Assembly: GCF_900156605.1 (NCBI RefSeq)
Contig: NZ_FTOA01000001.1
Location: 372,001-436,000, forward strand
Reading direction: 5' to 3'
Source of the DNA: Insolitispirillum peregrinum
Lineage (GTDB): Bacteria; Pseudomonadota; Alphaproteobacteria; Rhodospirillales; Rhodospirillaceae
Length of the DNA: 64,000 bases
Each line of letters opens with the position of its first letter. The stretch's first letter is position 1. A program made the position numbers and the translations under genes. The notes under the pieces were generated by a model. The model did not search any database and had not been told where the DNA came from. It saw only the letters and a program-made list of their open reading frames with translations. Of this stretch, positions 27,891 to 36,772 are shown piece after piece.

Positions 27891-29270
27891 TCAGCGCCGC
27901 TTCTTCCCCTTTTCCTTTTTGCGCGGTGCCGGTGCCGGTGCGGTGGCAGCGGGTGGCGTGTCGTCCCAATAGTGCAGGGCCGCACCGTACAGCTCGGCCA
28001 GATCGGCGCGGCTGACCTCGACCGGGGACAGGGTCAGCAGGCGTTGCTGTTGCCAGCAGCCCTCCACCAGCGCCGGAATGTCGCCGTGGTCATAGCCTAA
28101 GGCCGACAGGCCGTTGGGGATGCCGGTGGCGCGCATCATCTCCTCCAGACGCTGGGCGAGGTATTCCCCGGCATCGTCAAGGGCGTCTTCGTCGAACTCG
28201 ACATCGGCCCCCAAAGCCTGTGCCGCCCGCAGGTGGCGCATCGGGTCGCTGACGGCGGTGAAGCGGAACACCGCCGGGGCATTGATCACCACCGACAGGC
28301 CGTGTGGGATCATCGCTTTTTCGTCCTGATAGCCGGGGGCATGGTGGTCATGTTTCAGTCCGGCGACCGAATAGCTCATCGCGTGTGGCAGGTGGACACC
28401 GGCGTTGCCAAAGGCCAGACCGGCCAGGGTGGCGGCGAAACACAGCCAGTCGCGGGCCTCGGTGTCGGCGGGGTCGTGGACGGCGCGTTCCAGATACTGG
28501 CCCCCCAGAACGATCGCGCGCAAGGCACCGCCGTCGCTCCACGGGTTGGCACCCTGATAGGGTGGGCGCAGGGCCGGGCTGTCAGGCCGCAGGCGGCTGG
28601 TGAACGGGCGGGCGGTATAACTTTCCAGAGCATGGGTCAGCACATCAAAGCCGGTGCAGGCCACCACGCCCGCCGGGGCGCTGTAGGTGGCAGTCGGGTC
28701 CACGATGGCTTTGGTCGGGCGTAGCAGCTTGGAGGATATGCCGGTTTTGACGCGGGCACCGACCAGATCAAAGATGGCGACGGCGGTCGTTTCACTGCCG
28801 GTGCCAGCCGTGGTCGGGCAGGCGAGGTGCGGTTTCAGCGGGCCGGGAATGGCTTTGCCGCCGCCGATGGGGGGATTGACGTAATCCAGAAAATCGCCGG
28901 TCGGGTGGGTGGCGTACAGGTTGGCGGCCTTGGCGGTGTCGATGACGGACCCACCTCCGATAGAAACATAGCCATCCGGATTGGCCTCTTTCGCGGCGGC
29001 AGCGGCAGTTTTGAAAGAGTCGTCAGTTGGCTCTAACTGGGTGATTTCATGGATCACCACATCACAGCCTGCCGCCTGCAGGGATGCCAGTGCGGTCTGT
29101 ACCGGCGGCAGGGAGCGCAGGCGGCGGTCAGTGACCAGAAAAATCCGCCGCAATCCAAGGGCGATAGCCTCAAACCCCAGTTCCGACAAGGCTCCGTGAC
29201 CGTATTTCAGGGCAACGGGGTCGATGGTGAACACGCGATCACAGGCGGGGGAATCCGAAGGGGAAGACAT
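27891..29270 (-). CDS. Hydroxyacid-oxoacid transhydrogenase (iron-dependent ADH family)
   Basis: This 459-residue enzyme resembles ADHFE1-type transhydrogenases, which oxidise 4-hydroxybutyrate while reducing 2-oxoglutarate to 2-hydroxyglutarate. The nucleotide loop is SIGGGSVIDTAKAANL, and metal-ligand regions are GFDVLTHALESYTARP, LPHAMSYSVAG and HHAPGYQDEKAMIPHGLSV. Length fits this subgroup, longer than ordinary iron ADHs. The C-terminus is an odd Pro/Ala/Lys tail ending KKEKGKKRR. The ATG at 29270 has an AGGAG site; the frame extends 74 codons further without one. Confidence 0.85.
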   Translation of the reverse strand: MSSPSDSPACDRVFTIDPVALKYGHGALSELGFEAIALGLRRIFLVTDRRLRSLPPVQTALASLQAAGCDVVIHEITQLEPTDDSFKTAAAAAKEANPDGYVSIGGGSVIDTAKAANLYATHPTGDFLDYVNPPIGGGKAIPGPLKPHLACPTTAGTGSETTAVAIFDLVGARVKTGISSKLLRPTKAIVDPTATYSAPAGVVACTGFDVLTHALESYTARPFTSRLRPDSPALRPPYQGANPWSDGGALRAIVLGGQYLERAVHDPADTEARDWLCFAATLAGLAFGNAGVHLPHAMSYSVAGLKHDHHAPGYQDEKAMIPHGLSVVINAPAVFRFTAVSDPMRHLRAAQALGADVEFDEDALDDAGEYLAQRLEEMMRATGIPNGLSALGYDHGDIPALVEGCWQQQRLLTLSPVEVSRADLAELYGAALHYWDDTPPAATAPAPAPRKKEKGKKRR

Positions 29271-29718
29271 GGGGTTCTCCTGAGAGGGGGCCGGGAAGCG
29301 GGGGAAAAAGACGGATATAAAATGACTCAGTTTGGCGCTGATAGTGTTTGATCGGGATCGCCCGTGCAGCAAATTTGGTGCACTGCAAGAGGCCGGGGGC
29401 GGTTTTACAGAAGGAGCATCCCACCCGAAGGGATGGGAAAGTGGGGGGCGAAGGGCAGCAGTGATGCCACAGTCCTTTTGGGGCAACGTCACTTTTTATC
29501 CCGTTCAATACTACAATAGTATTGCTGATTGGGTAGGCAGGGTAGGGTAATCTATCGTGTATCCCCCGGTGTCTGGTAATATTATTATGGAAATATCTAG
29601 GAAAAATGTAGTCCTACCCTTTGGGGGCACTTCACAAAGGGCAATCGCGCATGCATGGTGACGCCATGTGTTCGGCACCCCTGTCGGGGGTGTCAAAAGA
29701 CAATAAAGGGGAAGCCCA
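29271..29718. other. Divergent promoter region between the transhydrogenase-family gene and pntAA
   Basis: This 448-base gap separates the divergent genes. It holds a 19-base palindrome at 29506-29524 and AT-rich DNA around 29570-29610 that may carry the pnt promoter. No coding frame is convincing. Confidence 0.5.
29506..29524. promoter_or_regulatory. Candidate operator palindrome
   Basis: CAATACTA and TAGTATTG form perfect eight-base arms around CAA. The size and symmetry fit a dimeric repressor or activator site. It lies 195 bases before pntAA and 236 bases before the divergent gene; its regulator is unknown. Confidence 0.5.
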
Positions 29719-30900
29719 ATGAAAATCGCCATACCAAAGGAGCGGCGAGCTGGTGAACTGCGCGTTGCCGCAGTGCCGGAAACGGTGAAAAAGCTGATCG
29801 CTCTTGGCTACGACGTGGTGGTGGAAACCGGGGCCGGTGACGGCTCGTCCATTCCTGATGCGCTGTATCAGGACATGGGGGCCACCATTGCTCCGGATGC
29901 GCAGACCGCTCTGGCCGACGCCGATATCGTGCTGAAGATCCAGCGCCCGCTGACCGCCGCCGAAGGCACCGACGAAGTGGCCCTGCTGAAAAGCGGCGCG
30001 GTGCTGATTGCCCAGCTCAATGCGCTGAGCCAGGCCGACACCGTTGCCGCCCTGACCGGCGCGCAAAAGGTGACGTCGTTCGCCATGGAGCTGATGCCGC
30101 GCATCACCCGCGCCCAGTCGATGGACATCCTCAGCTCGCAGAACAATCTGGCGGGCTATCGGGCAGTGATCGACGGCGCGGCGGAATTTGGCCGGGCTTT
30201 CCCGATGATGATGACCGCCGCCGGGACCGTTGCGCCCGCCCGCGTGCTGGTCTATGGCGCCGGGGTGGCTGGTCTGCAGGCGGTGGCGACGGCCAAGCGT
30301 CTGGGGGCGGTTGTTCATGGGACGGACGTTCGTCCGGCGACCCGCGAGCAGGTGGAATCCCTCGGTGGCAAGTTCATCGTCGTTGACGAGGCGATGGAAA
30401 AGGAAGCCGAGACCTCGGGCGGGTACGCCAAGGAAATGCCGCCCGAGTATTTCGTCAAGCAAAAGCAGGTGGTCGGCGAGTTCCTGAAAAAGGCCGACAT
30501 TGCCATCACCACCGCGCTGATCCCGGGCCGCAAGGCACCGACCCTGATCACCGCCGAGCAGGTGGCCGCGATGAAGCCGGGTTCGGTGATCATCGATCTG
30601 GCCGCCGAGCAGGGCGGCAACTGCGAACTGACCGAGCCGGGCAAGGTTGTCCTGAAGCACGGCGTCAAGATTGTTGGTCACCTGAACGTGGCGAGCCGTC
30701 TGGCTGCTGATTCCAGTGCCCTGTTCGCGCGCAACCTGTACAATTTTGTTCAGCACCTGACTGACAAAACGGCAAAGAGCCTGAAAATTGACTGGGAAGA
30801 CGATTTGGTCAAGGGTACTTGCGTTACCCGTGATGGGGTTGTGGTCCACGCCCAGCTCGCAAAGCCCGCAGATGGCGCCGCTCCCGCTGCCGCCGGTTAA
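29719..30900 (+). CDS. pntAA: NAD(P) transhydrogenase subunit alpha part 1 (dI domain)
   Basis: This 393-residue soluble subunit binds NAD(H) in the proton-translocating transhydrogenase. It resembles alanine dehydrogenase: the start [22 protein letters not shown], the mobile RQD-type loop around [20 protein letters not shown]-like sequence, and the Rossmann [20 protein letters not shown]. Splitting of the alpha chain into two genes is the Rhodospirillum rubrum arrangement. It leads a three-gene operon, and pntAB follows directly. Confidence 0.96.
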   Translation: MKIAIPKERRAGELRVAAVPETVKKLIALGYDVVVETGAGDGSSIPDALYQDMGATIAPDAQTALADADIVLKIQRPLTAAEGTDEVALLKSGAVLIAQLNALSQADTVAALTGAQKVTSFAMELMPRITRAQSMDILSSQNNLAGYRAVIDGAAEFGRAFPMMMTAAGTVAPARVLVYGAGVAGLQAVATAKRLGAVVHGTDVRPATREQVESLGGKFIVVDEAMEKEAETSGGYAKEMPPEYFVKQKQVVGEFLKKADIAITTALIPGRKAPTLITAEQVAAMKPGSVIIDLAAEQGGNCELTEPGKVVLKHGVKIVGHLNVASRLAADSSALFARNLYNFVQHLTDKTAKSLKIDWEDDLVKGTCVTRDGVVVHAQLAKPADGAAPAAAG

Positions 30901-30910
30901 GGAGGAGATG

Positions 30911-31333
30911 ATGGAAACTACCGTTGCTTTGGGGGCCAAGACCCTCGCGGAAAAGGCGGCGGACCTGGCGCAAAACGCCCAGCTCCTCGCTCAACAGGCT
31001 GCCGAGGCCGCTGCGGCTGCCACCGCCCATGGTGGTGCCGCTGCCGGTCCCAGCGAGTTCTGGTATCTGTTCACCGTGTTCGTGCTGGCCTGCTTCGTCG
31101 GCTTTTATGTGGTGTGGTCGGTGACGCCGGCCCTGCATTCGCCGCTGATGGGTGTGACCAACGCCATTTCTTCGGTGATCATCGTTGGTGCCCTGATTGC
31201 CGCCGGTCCGGCGGACTTTACCGGCTCCAAGGTTCTGGGGTTCTTCGCCGTCGTGCTGGCGGCGGTGAACATCTTTGGGGGCTTCATCGTCACCCAGAGG
31301 ATGCTCCAGATGTTCAAGAAGAAGACGAAGTAA
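30911..31333 (+). CDS. pntAB: NAD(P) transhydrogenase subunit alpha part 2 (membrane)
   Basis: This 140-residue protein supplies part of the proton-conducting membrane domain. An Ala/Gln-rich N-terminus is followed by hydrophobic segments at about 48-68, 75-95 and 100-125, and a basic end MFKKKTK. The second of two adjacent ATGs (30911) is chosen for its spacing to GGAGG at 30901-30905; the first (30908) is possible. It sits between pntAA and pntB. Confidence 0.93.
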   Translation: METTVALGAKTLAEKAADLAQNAQLLAQQAAEAAAAATAHGGAAAGPSEFWYLFTVFVLACFVGFYVVWSVTPALHSPLMGVTNAISSVIIVGALIAAGPADFTGSKVLGFFAVVLAAVNIFGGFIVTQRMLQMFKKKTK

Positions 31334-31345
31334 AGGGGCCGTCCG

Positions 31346-32740
31346 ATGACCATGACCGATTTGACGATGTTCTCGTACATCGTCGCTGCTGTCTTCTTTG
31401 TGCTGGCACTGCGTGGACTGTCGAACCCTGAAACCGCCCGGACCGGGAATATTCTCGGGATGGTCGGGATGGGGCTGGCGATCCTCACCACCCTGCTTTC
31501 TCCGGTGGTGCAGAGCTATGTGTTCATCATTCTCGCCATCGTGATCGGTGGCGCTATCGGCACTGTTGTCGCGCTGAAGGTGCAGATGACCGCCCTGCCG
31601 CAGCTGGTGGCCGCGTTCCACTCGCTGGTCGGTATGGCGGCGGTGCTGGTGGCTTCGGCGGCGCTGTTCGCCCCGGAAAGCTATGGCATCGGCACGCCGG
31701 GCCACATCCACGCCGGGTCGCTGATCGAAATGAGCCTGGGGACCGCCGTTGGTGCGATCACCTTCTCGGGGTCGGTGATTGCCTTTGGCAAGCTGCAGGG
31801 CCTGATTTCCGGCAAGCCGCTGATGTTCAAGGGTCAGCACATGCTGAACCTGGCGCTGGGCGTCCTGCTGGTGGTGCTGTTGGCGGTGTTTGCCGCCACT
31901 GAAAGCTACACCGCGTTCTTCCTGCTGCTGGCGCTGTCGTTTGCGCTGGGCTTCCTGCTGATCCTGCCGATTGGTGGCGCGGACATGCCGGTGGTGATCT
32001 CGATGCTCAACTCCTATTCGGGTTGGGCGGCCTGCGGGATCGGCTTTACGCTGCATAACGCCCTGCTGATCGTGGCCGGTGCGCTGGTCGGTTCGTCGGG
32101 TGCCATCCTCAGCTACATCATGTGCAAGGGGATGAACCGCTCGATTTTCAACGTGATCCTCGGCGGTTTTGGCACCGACGGTTCGGCGGCTTCTGCCGGT
32201 GGTCCGGCTGGCGACCGTGCGGTGAAGGCCGGTTCGGCTGACGATGCGGCCTTCATCATGAAGAACGCTTCGAAGGTGATCATCGTTCCGGGCTATGGCA
32301 TGGCGGTGGCGCAGGCCCAGCATGCCCTGCGCGAAATGGCCGACACCCTGAAGGCCGAAGGCGTGGAAGTGAAGTACGCCATTCACCCGGTGGCCGGTCG
32401 TATGCCGGGTCACATGAACGTGCTGCTGGCCGAAGCCAACGTCCCCTATGACGAAGTCTTTGAACTGGAAGAAATCAACAACGACTTCCAGACCGCTGAC
32501 GTGGTGTATGTGATCGGGGCCAACGACGTGACCAACCCGGCGGCGAAGACCGACCCGGCCAGCCCGATCTATGGCATGCCGATCCTCGATGTCGAGCGGG
32601 CCAAGACCGTGCTGTTCGTCAAGCGTTCGATGGCGTCCGGCTATGCCGGGGTGGAAAACGAGCTGTTCTTCCGCGACAACACCATGATGCTGTTTGGCGA
32701 TGCCAAAAAGATGACCGAAGAAATCGTCCAGTCCCTGTAA
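31346..32740 (+). CDS. pntB: NAD(P) transhydrogenase subunit beta
   Basis: This 464-residue subunit has eight or so membrane helices in the first 260 residues and the NADP(H)-binding dIII domain at the end. dIII motifs are visible: VPGYGMAVAQAQHALREM, HPVAGRMPGHMNVLLAEA, VIGANDVTNPAA and VLFVKRSMASGYAGVENELF. With pntAA and pntAB it makes NADPH at the expense of the proton gradient, useful for biosynthesis and for electron supply during nitrogen fixation. Confidence 0.97.
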   Translation: MTMTDLTMFSYIVAAVFFVLALRGLSNPETARTGNILGMVGMGLAILTTLLSPVVQSYVFIILAIVIGGAIGTVVALKVQMTALPQLVAAFHSLVGMAAVLVASAALFAPESYGIGTPGHIHAGSLIEMSLGTAVGAITFSGSVIAFGKLQGLISGKPLMFKGQHMLNLALGVLLVVLLAVFAATESYTAFFLLLALSFALGFLLILPIGGADMPVVISMLNSYSGWAACGIGFTLHNALLIVAGALVGSSGAILSYIMCKGMNRSIFNVILGGFGTDGSAASAGGPAGDRAVKAGSADDAAFIMKNASKVIIVPGYGMAVAQAQHALREMADTLKAEGVEVKYAIHPVAGRMPGHMNVLLAEANVPYDEVFELEEINNDFQTADVVYVIGANDVTNPAAKTDPASPIYGMPILDVERAKTVLFVKRSMASGYAGVENELFFRDNTMMLFGDAKKMTEEIVQSL

Positions 32741-32768
32741 CGGTCTGTGATTCAACGGTTTGTCTGTG

Positions 32769-32812
32769 AAAAAGGGGAGGGTCCGGAAACGGGCCTTCCT
32801 CCTTTTTTTTTG
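32769..32812 (+). terminator. Terminator of the pnt operon
   Basis: An imperfect stem of AAAAAGGGGAGGGTCCG-type sequence with CGGGCCTTCCTCC, closed by GAAA, is followed by eight or nine T residues. It begins about 29 bases after the pntB stop. Confidence 0.8.
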
Positions 32813-32849
32813 GCTCCACCGGATATTTAGCGAATTAAAAATGTAGTTA

Positions 32850-32913
32850 AAAACATAAAACAGCAAAATTAAGTGTTTTATGTTTTGACAGCGCCTATGC
32901 AAATGTGTACAAC
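32850..32913 (+). promoter_or_regulatory. Promoter of the sulfate-assimilation operon with an adjoining palindrome
   Basis: TTGACA (32885-32890), 17 bases, then TACAAC (32908-32913) is a good sigma-70 promoter. Directly upstream, AAAACATAAAACA (32850-32862) and TGTTTTATGTTTT (32874-32886) are perfect 13-base inverted arms, the right one overlapping the -35 by two bases. That position suits a CysB-like activator or a repressor of the operon that starts at 33192. Confidence 0.7.
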
Positions 32914-32953
32914 GATCCTGTTCCTGATCGGGAACGCTCGGTTGGCACGGAGC

Positions 32954-33107
32954 ATGGCGATGAACAGCGTCTTCCTCATTCACACCCCCTCTCAACGGCT
33001 GTCAGGGCCGGTGGCTGGTCTGTGCATGGCGCCTGCCCGGTCGTTCTGTCGAATGTGTGTGACTGTCTGATCTTCCATTGCATGACAGGCCCCCGCAGGG
33101 CGGGGGC
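32954..33107 (+). promoter_or_regulatory. Long 5' leader with a possible Cys-containing leader peptide and a GC hairpin
   Basis: The predicted leader of about 270 bases contains a 38-codon open frame (32954-33070) whose end holds three cysteine codons (GLCMAPARSFCRMCVTV). Nineteen bases after its stop is a perfect hairpin, GCCCCCGC-AGG-GCGGGGGC (33089-33107). This could be a cysteine-sensing attenuator, but the hairpin is not followed by a T run and no ribosome site is obvious, so the call is weak. Confidence 0.3.
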
Positions 33108-33191
33108 GATGGTTGAACAAGGCTCTTCGCCAACAGGAACCGGCGGAGGGTGGTGCTGGAGCAAGGCTCGCACCGGACAGGAGACACCGAT

Positions 33192-34286
33192 ATGGACCAG
33201 CTTCCCATTTTCCTCACCATCAGTGGGCATCCGGCATTGATCGTCGGCGGCACTCCGGCAGCGGCGGCAAAGGCTCGGCTGGTGCTGAAGGCTGGCGCGG
33301 TGGCGCGTCTGGTCGCCCGCCGCCCGTCCGACGAACTGCGGGCGCTGGCGGCTGACGCCGGTCTGACCATTGCCGAACGCCCGGTGCAGGACAGCGATTT
33401 TGACGGGGTGCGACTGGTGTATGTCGCCACCCGTGACGAAGCCGAAGACGTGCGGGTGGCCGCTGCCGCCTGGACCCGCGATGTGCCGGTGAACGTGGTC
33501 GATCGCCCCGAATTGTCAACCTTTACCACTCCGGCGGTGGTTGATCGGGCACCGATCGTGGTGGCGGTCAGCACCGGCGGTGCTGCTCCGGTGCTGGCGC
33601 GGCGGGTGCGGGCGGCGATTGACCGCTTGCTGCCAGCCCGTCTGGGTGATCTGGCCCGGCTGGTGGACAGCTTCCGCCCGTCGGTGAAGGCGATCCTGCC
33701 GGAAATCACCGCCCGTCGCCGCTTCTGGGATGCCTTCTTTGACGGCCCGGCGGCGCGCGCGGCGCTGGAAGGCGACGAGGCCACCGCCCGCAGTGAAGCC
33801 TTGAAGACCCTCAACGACCTGCCGAACCAGCAGGACGCCGCCCGCCGTGGCAGTGTGTCGGTGGTGGCCGTCGGCCCCGGTGATCCGGACCTGCTGACGC
33901 TGAAGGCCCATCGCCTGCTGCTGGAAGCCGACATCCTGATCCATGACGCCGACGTCAGCCATGACATTCTGGAACTGGCCCGCCGCGATGCCAGTCGCAT
34001 CAATAGCCGGGGCCGCTCTGATCTGGTGCGGCTGTCGCGCCGATCGGCGGAACAGGGCAAGACCGTTGTCCGTCTGGTCAGCGGTGCCGTCCCGCCTGCC
34101 GCCGAAATCGAGGCCCTGCGCGATGCCGATGTGGCGCTGGTGGTGGTGCCGGGGGTTGCAGGAACGGCGACAATCGACGATACCTCTGCCCGCCCGCTGC
34201 CTGGCGCGGCTGTTCTTCCCCGCTCGACGACCCCGGCCAGCCTGCTTGAGATGGCTTTCCCGGTTCCGTTCGCGGCCCACCACTGA
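33192..34286 (+). CDS. CysG-like siroheme synthase with degenerate methyltransferase half
   Basis: Residues 1 to about 210 form the precorrin-2 dehydrogenase/ferrochelatase part: LIVGGTPAAAAKARLVLKAGA, the catalytic region VNVVDRPELSTFTTPAVVDR and AVSTGGAAPVLARRVRA. Residues about 220-320 resemble the start of uroporphyrinogen methyltransferase (VGPGDPDLLTLKAHRLLLEAD), but the domain is only about 140 residues instead of 240. The GDPF-type motif after the RL segment is replaced by SGAVPPAAEIEAL. It leads the operon that ends with cysI and cysH and should make siroheme for CysI. The methylation must come from another enzyme. Confidence 0.85.
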   Translation: MDQLPIFLTISGHPALIVGGTPAAAAKARLVLKAGAVARLVARRPSDELRALAADAGLTIAERPVQDSDFDGVRLVYVATRDEAEDVRVAAAAWTRDVPVNVVDRPELSTFTTPAVVDRAPIVVAVSTGGAAPVLARRVRAAIDRLLPARLGDLARLVDSFRPSVKAILPEITARRRFWDAFFDGPAARAALEGDEATARSEALKTLNDLPNQQDAARRGSVSVVAVGPGDPDLLTLKAHRLLLEADILIHDADVSHDILELARRDASRINSRGRSDLVRLSRRSAEQGKTVVRLVSGAVPPAAEIEALRDADVALVVVPGVAGTATIDDTSARPLPGAAVLPRSTTPASLLEMAFPVPFAAHH

Positions 34287-34306
34287 CCCCAGCCGAGGGA
34301 TATGGA

Positions 34307-34579
34307 ATGAGTAAGACGTTTGTGACTGCCAACCGGCTGACGGATGGCCTGGTGGTGTTCCGCACCGCTGATGGTGCGTGGAGCACCGCCTATGCCGATG
34401 CGGCGCTGTACGATGATTCGGCTGCCGAAGTTGCCGCAGCCAGCAGCGAAGCCACGGTGGTGGTCGGGGTCTATGCCGTCGAGGTCGAACAGGCCGAAGA
34501 CGGCAGTTGGCAGCCGCTGACCACCCGCGAGCGGATCCGCGTTCTGGGTCCGAGCATTGCCTATCAACGGAGCGCCTGA
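34307..34579 (+). CDS. DUF2849 protein
   Basis: This 90-residue protein (MSKTFVTANRLTDGLVVF start) belongs to a small family found next to cysI in alphaproteobacteria. Its function is unknown; the constant position suggests an accessory role in sulfite reduction. It starts 20 bases after the CysG-like gene, and the cysI start follows two bases after its stop. Confidence 0.88.
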   Translation: MSKTFVTANRLTDGLVVFRTADGAWSTAYADAALYDDSAAEVAAASSEATVVVGVYAVEVEQAEDGSWQPLTTRERIRVLGPSIAYQRSA

Positions 34580-34581
34580 GT

Positions 34582-36240
34582 ATGTACCGCTACGACGAAT
34601 TTGATCATGCCGTTGTCGCGGCCCGTGTTGACGAATTCAGCTCGCAGGTGGCCCGCCGCCTGTCGGGCGAGTTGACCGAAGAGCAGTTCCGTCCCCTGCG
34701 CCTGATGAACGGCGTGTACCTGCAACTGCACGCCTACATGCTGCGCGTTGCCATCCCTTACGGCCAGTTGTCGTCGCGTCAGTTGCGGATGCTGGCGCAC
34801 ATCGCCCGCACCTATGACAAGGGCTATGGTCACTTCACCACTCGCCAGAACATCCAGTACAACTGGCCGCAGTTGTGCGACATTCCGGCGGCGCTGGCTG
34901 ACCTCGCCAGTGTCGAAATGCACGCCATCCAGACCAGCGGTAACTGTATCCGCAACACCACCAGCGATCCGTTCGCCGGGGTGGCTGCCGACGAAGTGAC
35001 CGACCCGCGTCCGTGGGCGGAAATCATCCGCCAGTGGTCAACCATCCACCCGGAATTCACCTATCTGCCGCGCAAGTTCAAGATTGCCATTTCGGCGGGT
35101 GAAGAAGACCGGGCAGCGGTGGCGTTCCACGATATCGGCATCCGCATCGTGCGCAATGATGCCGGTGAGATCGGCTTCAAGGTGCTGGTCGGTGGCGGCA
35201 TGGGCCGTACCCCGCGTGTGGGCCGGGTGATCACCGAGTTCCTGAACCCGACCGAGCTGTTGGGCTATCTGGAATCGATCCTGCGCGTTTACAACCTGCA
35301 TGGCCGTCGCGACAACAAGTACAAGGCGCGCATCAAGATTCTTGTCGATGCCCTGGGGATCGACGAGTTCCGCCGTCAGGTCGAGGTCGAGTGGGCGCAC
35401 CTGCGCGGGTCCGAGGTCGAAGTGCCGGCCAGCGAGATCGAGCGCATCCATTCCTACTTCGTGCCGCGCGAGCTGCCCGCCCGTCCGGAGGCTCCGGCGG
35501 AGTTTCTGGCCGCCCGCCAGCAGAACGCCGCCTTTGCCCGCTGGGTTGATGCCAACATCATCAATCACCGCGTGCCGGGCTATGCCGGTGTCACCATCAC
35601 CCTGAAGCCCGCTGGCGGCATTCCGGGCGACGTGACCGCCGACGAGATGGACGCGATTGCCGATCTGGCCGACCGTTTTGGCTTCAGCGAGCTGCGAGCC
35701 ACCAAGGACCAGAATCTGGTACTGCCGTCGGTGGCACAGGAAGACCTGCTGCCGCTGTGGCAGGAACTGGTCAGCCTGTCGCTGGCCGAGGGCAACCACG
35801 GCCTGATCAACGACATGATCACCTGCCCGGGTCTGGATTATTGCGCGCTGGCCAACGCGCGCTCGATCCCGCTGGCGCAGGAAATCTCCACCCGCTTTGC
35901 CGATCTGGAACGGCAGGCCAACATTGGTCCGCTGACCCTCAATATTTCCGGCTGCATCAATGCCTGCGGCCATCACCACGTTGCCAACATCGGCATCCTT
36001 GGTGTCGACAAGCACGGCGACGAAGCCTATCAGCTGGTGATCGGCGGCGATGCCCGTGACAGCGCGGCGGTGGCCCAGATCAGCGGACCGGGATATTCGC
36101 AGGAAAAGATCGTTGATGCGGTGGAAACCACCGTCAACACCTATCTCGCCCAGCGGACCGGCGCCGAGGAAACCTTTATCGAAACCTTCCGCCGCATTGG
36201 TCTGGCACCGTTCAAGGAGGCCCTGAATGCCGCTCGTTAA
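34582..36240 (+). CDS. cysI: Sulfite reductase hemoprotein (nitrite/sulfite reductase family)
   Basis: This 552-residue siroheme and [4Fe-4S] enzyme reduces sulfite to sulfide in the cytoplasm. The cluster ligands are in TCPGLDYCALANA and NISGCINACGHH, a C-x5-C plus C-x3-C pattern. Two ferredoxin-like halves are visible, with RNTTSDPFAGV in the first. The ATG at 34582 lies right after the DUF2849 stop. It overlaps the DUF934 gene by 14 bases. No flavoprotein subunit is encoded here, so the electron donor may be a ferredoxin. Confidence 0.95.
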   Translation: MYRYDEFDHAVVAARVDEFSSQVARRLSGELTEEQFRPLRLMNGVYLQLHAYMLRVAIPYGQLSSRQLRMLAHIARTYDKGYGHFTTRQNIQYNWPQLCDIPAALADLASVEMHAIQTSGNCIRNTTSDPFAGVAADEVTDPRPWAEIIRQWSTIHPEFTYLPRKFKIAISAGEEDRAAVAFHDIGIRIVRNDAGEIGFKVLVGGGMGRTPRVGRVITEFLNPTELLGYLESILRVYNLHGRRDNKYKARIKILVDALGIDEFRRQVEVEWAHLRGSEVEVPASEIERIHSYFVPRELPARPEAPAEFLAARQQNAAFARWVDANIINHRVPGYAGVTITLKPAGGIPGDVTADEMDAIADLADRFGFSELRATKDQNLVLPSVAQEDLLPLWQELVSLSLAEGNHGLINDMITCPGLDYCALANARSIPLAQEISTRFADLERQANIGPLTLNISGCINACGHHHVANIGILGVDKHGDEAYQLVIGGDARDSAAVAQISGPGYSQEKIVDAVETTVNTYLAQRTGAEETFIETFRRIGLAPFKEALNAAR

Positions 36241-36772
36241 AAAGACTGCCGAGGGCGTCGAGCTGATCCCGACCGCATGGACCCGTCTGGCCGAGGGCGA
36301 CGCCCTGCCGGACAGCGGTGCAGTGTTGGTGCCGTTGTCTCTGTGGCTGGAACAGCGCGATACCCTGCGCCAGCGGGCCGAGCCGGTTGGTGTGTGGCTG
36401 GCCTCGAACACCGACACCGCGTTTGCGGCGTGGGGTGAGGCTCTGGCCGGTGACCTGCTGGGGCTGCCGGTGGTGGCGATTGACTTCCCGGTGTTCGGTG
36501 ACGGTCGCGGCTATTCGATTGCGGCCCTGCTGCGTCAGCGTCATGGCTATCGCGGCGAACTGCGGGCGATTGGCAACGTGCTGGTCGATCAGGTGTCGGC
36601 GATGGTGCGGGTGGGCTTTGATGGCTTTGAAGTGGCCGAAGGCACCCGCCTTGAGCTTCTGGAACAGGCGTGGAGCCGGTTCCCGGCGGTCTATCAGACC
36701 GCAACCGATGGCCGGGAAACCATATGGCAACGGCGGGCCGCTTTCGCCGCCGCGAAAGGAACAGGTGCGTAA
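36227..36772 (+). CDS. DUF934 protein of the sulfite-reduction operon
   Basis: This 181-residue protein belongs to a family coupled to cysI and cysH in proteobacteria. Segments PLSLWLEQRD, IDFPVFGDGRGYSIAALLR and IGNVLVDQVSAMVRVGFD are typical. It has been regarded as an oxidoreductase-associated protein without a proven activity. It overlaps cysI at its start and shares its stop with the cysH start (TAATG), so the three are translationally linked. Confidence 0.9.
   Translation: MPLVKKTAEGVELIPTAWTRLAEGDALPDSGAVLVPLSLWLEQRDTLRQRAEPVGVWLASNTDTAFAAWGEALAGDLLGLPVVAIDFPVFGDGRGYSIAALLRQRHGYRGELRAIGNVLVDQVSAMVRVGFDGFEVAEGTRLELLEQAWSRFPAVYQTATDGRETIWQRRAAFAAAKGTGA

Noticed and set aside
30824-32995. 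Very long antisense frame opposite the pnt operon
   Set aside because: It mirrors the high-GC third-position bias of pntAB and pntB, is rich in His/Arg/Gln, and has no family resemblance or ribosome site.
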